Shown: positions 59,899-64,000 of the stretch, piece by piece
How positions within the stretch are numbered: position 1 is the first letter of the stretch
Layout of the letters: every line of letters starts with the position of its first letter
Assembly: GCF_023715145.1 (NCBI RefSeq)
Contig: NZ_JAMBNP010000012.1
Span: 1 to 64,000, forward strand
Source of the DNA: Paenibacillus glycanilyticus
GTDB lineage: Bacteria > Bacillota > Bacilli > Paenibacillales > Paenibacillaceae
Direction of reading: 5' to 3'
DNA: 64,000 nucleotides
Program-made: the position numbers and the translations under genes
Notes under the pieces: model-generated
Seen by the model: the letters and a program-made list of their open reading frames with translations, nothing else
Databases searched by the model: none
What the model was told of the DNA's origin: nothing

Positions 59899-62091
59899 AT
59901 GGCTATTTTATACGATAAGGAACTGCGTTTATTCCATCTGCAATCGAAGAATACAAGCTACGCTTTTCAGATTCTGAAGCAGGGCTATCCCGCTCACATT
60001 TACTGGGGCAAGAAGGTAAGAGGCCTGCAGCTTGACCGCCTGCTTCAAATTAAAGAAAGAGCATCGTTCAGCCCGAACCCGGATCAGAACCAGCTGAATC
60101 TGTCGCTCGACGCGCTGCCGCAGGAGTATCCTTCTTATGGAGCTACCGACTTCCGTACGCCGGCCTACCAAGTAAAGCTGCCTAACGGCTCGACGATTCT
60201 TGAACTGACGTATGATTCCCATGTGATCTACGACGGGAAAAAGAAGCTGGAAGGCTTGCCGGCCGTCTATGTCGAGTCGGATTCGGAAGCACAAACGCTT
60301 GAGCTGAAGCTCAAGGATGATATGACCGGGCTGACAGCGGTATTATCCTATACCGTCTTCGAGAATCATGATGCGATTACGCGTTCCGTGAGGTTTATCA
60401 ATGGCGGCGATATGACGCTTGATCTGCAGCGCGCGCTTAGCATGAGCGTAGACTTCGTCCATGACCGGTTCGAACTGCTGCAATTGTCGGGCGCATGGGC
60501 GCGCGAGCGATATGTTCACAAGCGCAAGCTTGAGCCTGGCATGCAATCGGTTGAGAGCCGCCGCGGTTCCTCGAGCCATATGCAAAATCCGTTCCTCGCT
60601 CTGCTAAGCGAAGGCGCTACAGAAGATCACGGCGATGTTTATGGCGTTAACCTTGTGTACAGCGGCAGCTTTATCGCCGGCGTAGAAGTGGATCAGTACC
60701 ATTCGTCGCGTTTGTTTATCGGCATTAATCCATTTGATTTTAACTGGAAGCTGGAAGCCGGTCAGGAGTTCCAAACGCCGGAAGCGGTTATGGTCTTCTC
60801 GTCTGAAGGTCTTGGCGGCATGTCCCGCACTTACCATGAGCTGTACCGCACAAGACTGGTCCGCGGAGAGTTCCGTGACAAGACCCGTCCGATCCTCGTT
60901 AACAACTGGGAAGCGACTTACTTCAACTTCAACGCGGATAAAATCGAAGCGATCGCAACGGCCGGCAAAGAGCTCGGCATCGAAATGTTTGTCCTCGACG
61001 ACGGCTGGTTTGGCAAACGGAACGCGGATACCACGTCGCTTGGCGACTGGTTTGTTGACCGTAACAAGCTGCCGAATGGACTTGAAGATCTGGTTGATCG
61101 CGTGAAACGCCTGGATATGCAATTTGGCCTGTGGTTCGAGCCGGAAATGATCTCGCCGGAGAGCGAGCTGTACAAAGCGCATCCTGACTGGTGCCTCCAT
61201 GTGGAAGGCCGCCGCAGATCCCAGGGCCGCAACCAGCTTATTCTCGACTTCTCCCGTCAGGATGTTAGAGACTATATCGTGAAGACCGTATCGGATATCT
61301 TGTCGAGCGCGCCTATTACGTACGTAAAATGGGATATGAACCGCAACATGACGGAGATTGGCTCCGCTCTCCTGCCGGCAGACCGCCAGCGCGAGACGGC
61401 TCACCGCTACATGCTGGGTCTGTACGAAGTATTGGAGACGATCACGTCGTCGTTCCCGCACATCCTGTTCGAGAGCTGCTCGGGCGGCGGCGGACGTTTC
61501 GATCCGGGCATGCTGTACTACATGCCGCAAACCTGGACCAGCGATAATACCGACGCGGTATCCCGTCTGAAAATCCAATACGGCACCAGCATTGTCTATC
61601 CGATCAGCACAATGGGCGCCCATGTATCGGCGATTCCGAACCATCAGGTTGGCCGTAAAGCCTCTCTTGAGACTCGGGGCAATGTCGCCTTGTCGGGCAA
61701 CTTCGGCTACGAGCTGGACTTGACTGTATTTACGGAAGAAGAGAAGGAAGCCGTGAAAGAGCAGGTTGCTCTGTACAAAGAAGTGCGCCCTTTGGTGCAA
61801 TTCGGCGACTTCTACCGTCTTCTCAGCCCGTTTGAAGGCAATGAGACGGCTTGGATGTTCGTGTCGAAGGACAAGAGCGAAGCCTTTGTCGTGTATGTAT
61901 CTGTTCTTCAAGAAGCAAACGCTAAGCTGGACCGTATCCGCCTGAAAGGCCTTGATCCAAACCGTGATTATGAGCTTGTTGGCGAGGCAGGTGCATTTGG
62001 CGGCGACGAGCTGATGAATGCCGGCCTGCAGACGCCATTGTTCCATGGCGATTATTCGAGCAAGGTTTACCGTTTCCGCGAAGTAAAATAA
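59899..62091 (+). CDS. GH36 alpha-galactosidase
   Basis: 730 residues, the length of tetrameric bacterial AgaA/AgaB/RafA-type enzymes. Catalytic nucleophile Asp 479 in YVKWDMNR, acid/base Asp 549 in SDNTDAVSRLK, LDDGWFGKR (substrate-binding), and CSGGGGRFDPGML. It splits melibiose, raffinose and related galactosides in the cytoplasm. ATG 59899 with GAGGAGG nine bases upstream is preferred to the ATG at 59881. Part of a regulator-enzyme unit. Confidence 0.95.
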   Translation: MAILYDKELRLFHLQSKNTSYAFQILKQGYPAHIYWGKKVRGLQLDRLLQIKERASFSPNPDQNQLNLSLDALPQEYPSYGATDFRTPAYQVKLPNGSTILELTYDSHVIYDGKKKLEGLPAVYVESDSEAQTLELKLKDDMTGLTAVLSYTVFENHDAITRSVRFINGGDMTLDLQRALSMSVDFVHDRFELLQLSGAWARERYVHKRKLEPGMQSVESRRGSSSHMQNPFLALLSEGATEDHGDVYGVNLVYSGSFIAGVEVDQYHSSRLFIGINPFDFNWKLEAGQEFQTPEAVMVFSSEGLGGMSRTYHELYRTRLVRGEFRDKTRPILVNNWEATYFNFNADKIEAIATAGKELGIEMFVLDDGWFGKRNADTTSLGDWFVDRNKLPNGLEDLVDRVKRLDMQFGLWFEPEMISPESELYKAHPDWCLHVEGRRRSQGRNQLILDFSRQDVRDYIVKTVSDILSSAPITYVKWDMNRNMTEIGSALLPADRQRETAHRYMLGLYEVLETITSSFPHILFESCSGGGGRFDPGMLYYMPQTWTSDNTDAVSRLKIQYGTSIVYPISTMGAHVSAIPNHQVGRKASLETRGNVALSGNFGYELDLTVFTEEEKEAVKEQVALYKEVRPLVQFGDFYRLLSPFEGNETAWMFVSKDKSEAFVVYVSVLQEANAKLDRIRLKGLDPNRDYELVGEAGAFGGDELMNAGLQTPLFHGDYSSKVYRFREVK

Positions 62092-62097
62092 TGTTCA

Positions 62098-62138
62098 AAG
62101 ATCCTGAGGGGGCGCAAGTCCTTTCGGGATCTTTTTTA
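62098..62138 (+). terminator. Terminator after the alpha-galactosidase gene
   Basis: AAGATCC and GGATCTT arms with a loop of about 20 bases, TTTTTT tail. Confidence 0.7.
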
Positions 62139-62242
62139 TATCAAAAAGAGTTTGTATAAATTTGCGGGCTAAGCATATGTATATGGCGGGGAACGAGTAC
62201 AATGGAAGGAAGAGAATCGATCAATAACCGAAGGAGGTTATG

Positions 62243-62860
62243 ATGAGGGTGAACATAAATATTCGCAGCTATTCGCTTGACCGGATCTTTACGATCAAGA
62301 GCCTGACGGCACTGCTGATTGCTTTCATGCTGACTCCTTTGCTGTTTACCTTGCATGCCGTGCTCCAGAAGCGGTATTCCCAGTCCGTTATGGAGGACCG
62401 CATTCTCTCGCAGAGCGGTTACCGGATTACGAGCCAGCAGCAGGCGGTTAAGCTGGATTTTCGAATCGATCCCAAGTACATCCCCAAGAAGCAGGGTGAG
62501 GTGTTTCAGCTCCACGAGGTTATTTATAACCGCAATCATACGAAAATCTATTTGGAGACGGTTGCCTGGTACAACCCGCCTAATAATTCTGACCATATCT
62601 ATATAAAGCTTAAGTTCGAGCCTACCTATCTGTACGGCAAAGGAAGCTTTGTCACCGACACGATATTTAATGAGGATAATACTTATAGCCAAGTAATGTT
62701 TATGCCCCGATATTATGCCGACGATGGCAGCCTGCTGCCGATTAATGACGGGAACAGCAGCCGCGATGTCTTTATTCCTGCGGAGCAGCTGGAGGGTTTG
62801 GCAGGAGGGGTAACGCTGAAGTTCGAAGGATTTAACCTGGTGAAATACGAGCGGGAGTAG
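62243..62860 (+). CDS. Membrane-anchored hypothetical protein
   Basis: 205 residues. One N-terminal membrane helix (about 22-42, SLTALLIAFMLTPLLFTLHAVL) followed by an exported domain with VKLDFRIDPKYIPKKQGEVFQL, a conserved-looking beta-rich stretch, and no known family. AAGGAGG (62231-62237) is 5 bases before ATG 62243. It is followed 11 bp later by the VOC gene, so probably one operon. Confidence 0.7.
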   Translation: MRVNINIRSYSLDRIFTIKSLTALLIAFMLTPLLFTLHAVLQKRYSQSVMEDRILSQSGYRITSQQQAVKLDFRIDPKYIPKKQGEVFQLHEVIYNRNHTKIYLETVAWYNPPNNSDHIYIKLKFEPTYLYGKGSFVTDTIFNEDNTYSQVMFMPRYYADDGSLLPINDGNSSRDVFIPAEQLEGLAGGVTLKFEGFNLVKYERE

Positions 62861-62871
62861 GAGGCGGACAC

Positions 62872-63546
62872 GTGATCATTCAGCATTTAGAACTATACAC
62901 GCATGTTTTGGAGGAGCAGAAAAGCTTTTATGCCCGGGTGCTTGGCATGCCAATAACGAAGGAAACGGCGGATTCCTTCACCGTCCGGGCCGGATATACG
63001 CGATTAACGTTTAAACGGGCTAATGAAAGACGCATCTATCATTTTGCCGTTAATGTTGAGGAGAATAAGCTGGATTCAGCGGTCGGCTATCTAAAAGCAA
63101 GGATTCCGCTGCTGAGCGATGGGGCGCAGGAGATCTTTCGTTTCGAGGACTGGAATGCACATGCCTGTTATTTCTACGATGCCGCTGGCAATATCGTCGA
63201 ATTTATCGCGCGGCATAACCTCGCGAGCCACTCGCCCGGAGCATTCTCCATCCAAGATCTGATGGGGATCAGTGAGCTTGGCATGGCGGTGGAAGCTGTT
63301 GCGGACACGGTCCGGTATTGCTCGGAAGAGCTGGGGCTCGCGCCTTGGCGCGGCAACGGGACAACCTTTCAGCCCGTCGGGGACGAGCATGGCCTGTTTA
63401 TCGTTGCGACGCAGGACCGTGCATGGTTTCCCACGCAGGACCGTGCGGAGGCAGCTCCGTTCTCCATAACGATAGCCGGGCCATCTGAACGGCAGGTTAC
63501 CATTCCCGGCTATCCCTATGAGATCATCATCTCCGGCTCTCAATGA
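62872..63546 (+). CDS. Two-module VOC-family protein
   Basis: 224 residues from GTG 62872. Two VOC modules: IQHLELYTHVLEEQKSFYARVLGM...CYFYDAAGNIVEFIARHN (about 1-115) and GISELGMAVEAVADTVRYCSEELGL (about 130-220). This is the CatE-like/extradiol-dioxygenase fold. The first module has the C-terminal Glu of the metal site, the second appears reduced. GAGG upstream. Convergent with the AraC gene; stops overlap by 7 bp. Confidence 0.85.
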   Translation: MIIQHLELYTHVLEEQKSFYARVLGMPITKETADSFTVRAGYTRLTFKRANERRIYHFAVNVEENKLDSAVGYLKARIPLLSDGAQEIFRFEDWNAHACYFYDAAGNIVEFIARHNLASHSPGAFSIQDLMGISELGMAVEAVADTVRYCSEELGLAPWRGNGTTFQPVGDEHGLFIVATQDRAWFPTQDRAEAAPFSITIAGPSERQVTIPGYPYEIIISGSQ

Positions 63547-64000
63547 AATTGCTTCTTGTATTCGCTAGGCGGAATGCCAACCGTACTGCGGAAGATCCGG
63601 CTGAAGTAGAGCGGATTATCGTAGCCGACAACGGCAGCGACCTCCTTCACGTGAAGCGATGATTCCGAGAGCAGCTTTTTCGCTTCGTTCATCCGGATCT
63701 CGGTTATATATTTCATCGGCGTCATGCCGGTTACTTCCTTAAACTTATGAATAAACCGGAATACGCTAAGGCTGCACTCTCCGGCCAGATCGGCGATGCT
63801 TAAGCTTTCGCTGTATTTCTCGTGGATAAAAGCGATCATATGATTAATGTCGGGATGCCGGCCTGGCGTTCCCGGTTCATCGGCTGCTTGCAGTCTTCGG
63901 CCAACCAAGGTGAGCATCTCGAACAGATAAGCGGCTGTTAATGGGAGGGCTAGCGGCATATGGCTGTTTAATTCTTGTATGATTTTCTTGAACAGGGCAA
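63540..64000 (-). CDS. AraC-family transcriptional regulator (N-terminus beyond window)
   Basis: At least 153 residues are visible and the frame is open to the window edge (residues ALFKKIIQELNSHMP before the first ATG at 63959). The double helix-turn-helix domain is complete: HEKYSESLSIADLAGECSLSVFRFIHKFKEVTG and MNEAKKLLSESSLHVKEVAAVVGYDNPLYFSRIFRSTVGIPPSEYKKQ. The sensor domain lies outside. Such regulators in this genus often control sugar uptake or degradation genes. Confidence 0.9.
   Translation of the reverse strand, partial: ALFKKIIQELNSHMPLALPLTAAYLFEMLTLVGRRLQAADEPGTPGRHPDINHMIAFIHEKYSESLSIADLAGECSLSVFRFIHKFKEVTGMTPMKYITEIRMNEAKKLLSESSLHVKEVAAVVGYDNPLYFSRIFRSTVGIPPSEYKKQFH

Noticed and set aside
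60604..62046. 480-codon open frame on the minus strand
   Set aside because: Lies completely inside the GH36 alpha-galactosidase in the antiparallel frame; no ribosome binding site or known motif, a shadow of GC-biased codons.

Overview
The window looks like a chromosomal stretch of a Gram-positive, endospore-forming bacterium close to Paenibacillus (inference). The reasons are a complete GerA-type spore germination operon, strong AGGAGG ribosome binding sites with frequent TTG starts, an SdpR/SdpI pair, oligosaccharide ABC transporters without a local ATPase, and large secreted carbohydrate-active enzymes with signal peptides. No tRNA, rRNA, CRISPR array or prophage was seen. The only mobile-element trace is the start of an IS1182-type transposase at the left edge.

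Layout. 1-2.6 kb: IS fragment, hairpin repeats, and a three-gene minus-strand operon of unrecognised membrane proteins. 2.7-6.0 kb: a secreted CYTH-like/FN3/carbohydrate-binding protein, a YbaK-type deacylase, a small membrane protein and an acetyltransferase. 6.1-9.6 kb: hydrolase, an ECF42-type sigma factor between two YCII/DGPF proteins, and a VOC protein. 9.9-14.1 kb: germination receptor operon in the order A-C-D-B. 14.1-19.1 kb: NAD salvage cluster nrtR, then pncA-pncB-nadD-nadE, with a candidate NrtR operator. 19.2-27.1 kb: LacI regulator, GH35 beta-galactosidase, tandem stem-loops, and a sugar ABC transporter (two permeases and a lipoprotein). 27.1-30.8 kb: assorted single genes.

30.8-33.8 kb: a MoxR ATPase paired with a metallopeptidase/VWA protein. 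33.9-37.4 kb: a 1161-residue secreted beta-helix protein of lower GC. 37.7-39.6 kb: flavohemoglobin with a Crp/Fnr-type site at its promoter, and a Crp/Fnr regulator next door. 39.8-41.2 kb: nucleotidyltransferase, phosphatase and a small ORF. 41.2-44.0 kb: a MarR regulator facing a sugar-nucleotide/glycosyltransferase operon that starts with the debris of a UDP-glucose dehydrogenase. 44.4-48.9 kb: a GH81 beta-1,3-glucanase followed by debris of two further genes. 49-51.4 kb: sdpRI, an array of eight bulged palindromic units, and a TetR gene. 51.4-52.9 kb: an MFS exporter. 53.1-57.9 kb: two SsuC-like permeases, a flavoprotein, a ferredoxin and a binding protein, with no ATPase. 58.8-62.1 kb: LacI regulator and GH36 alpha-galactosidase. 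62.2-64 kb: a membrane protein, a VOC protein and a truncated AraC regulator.

The main theme is capture and breakdown of plant or fungal polysaccharides and galactosides, with local LacI/AraC control. The most unusual signal is non-coding: the eight-unit array at 50217-50573 and the three-unit set at 23327-23487. In both, the last unit has a different stem sequence but still folds the same way, which suggests selection on structure.
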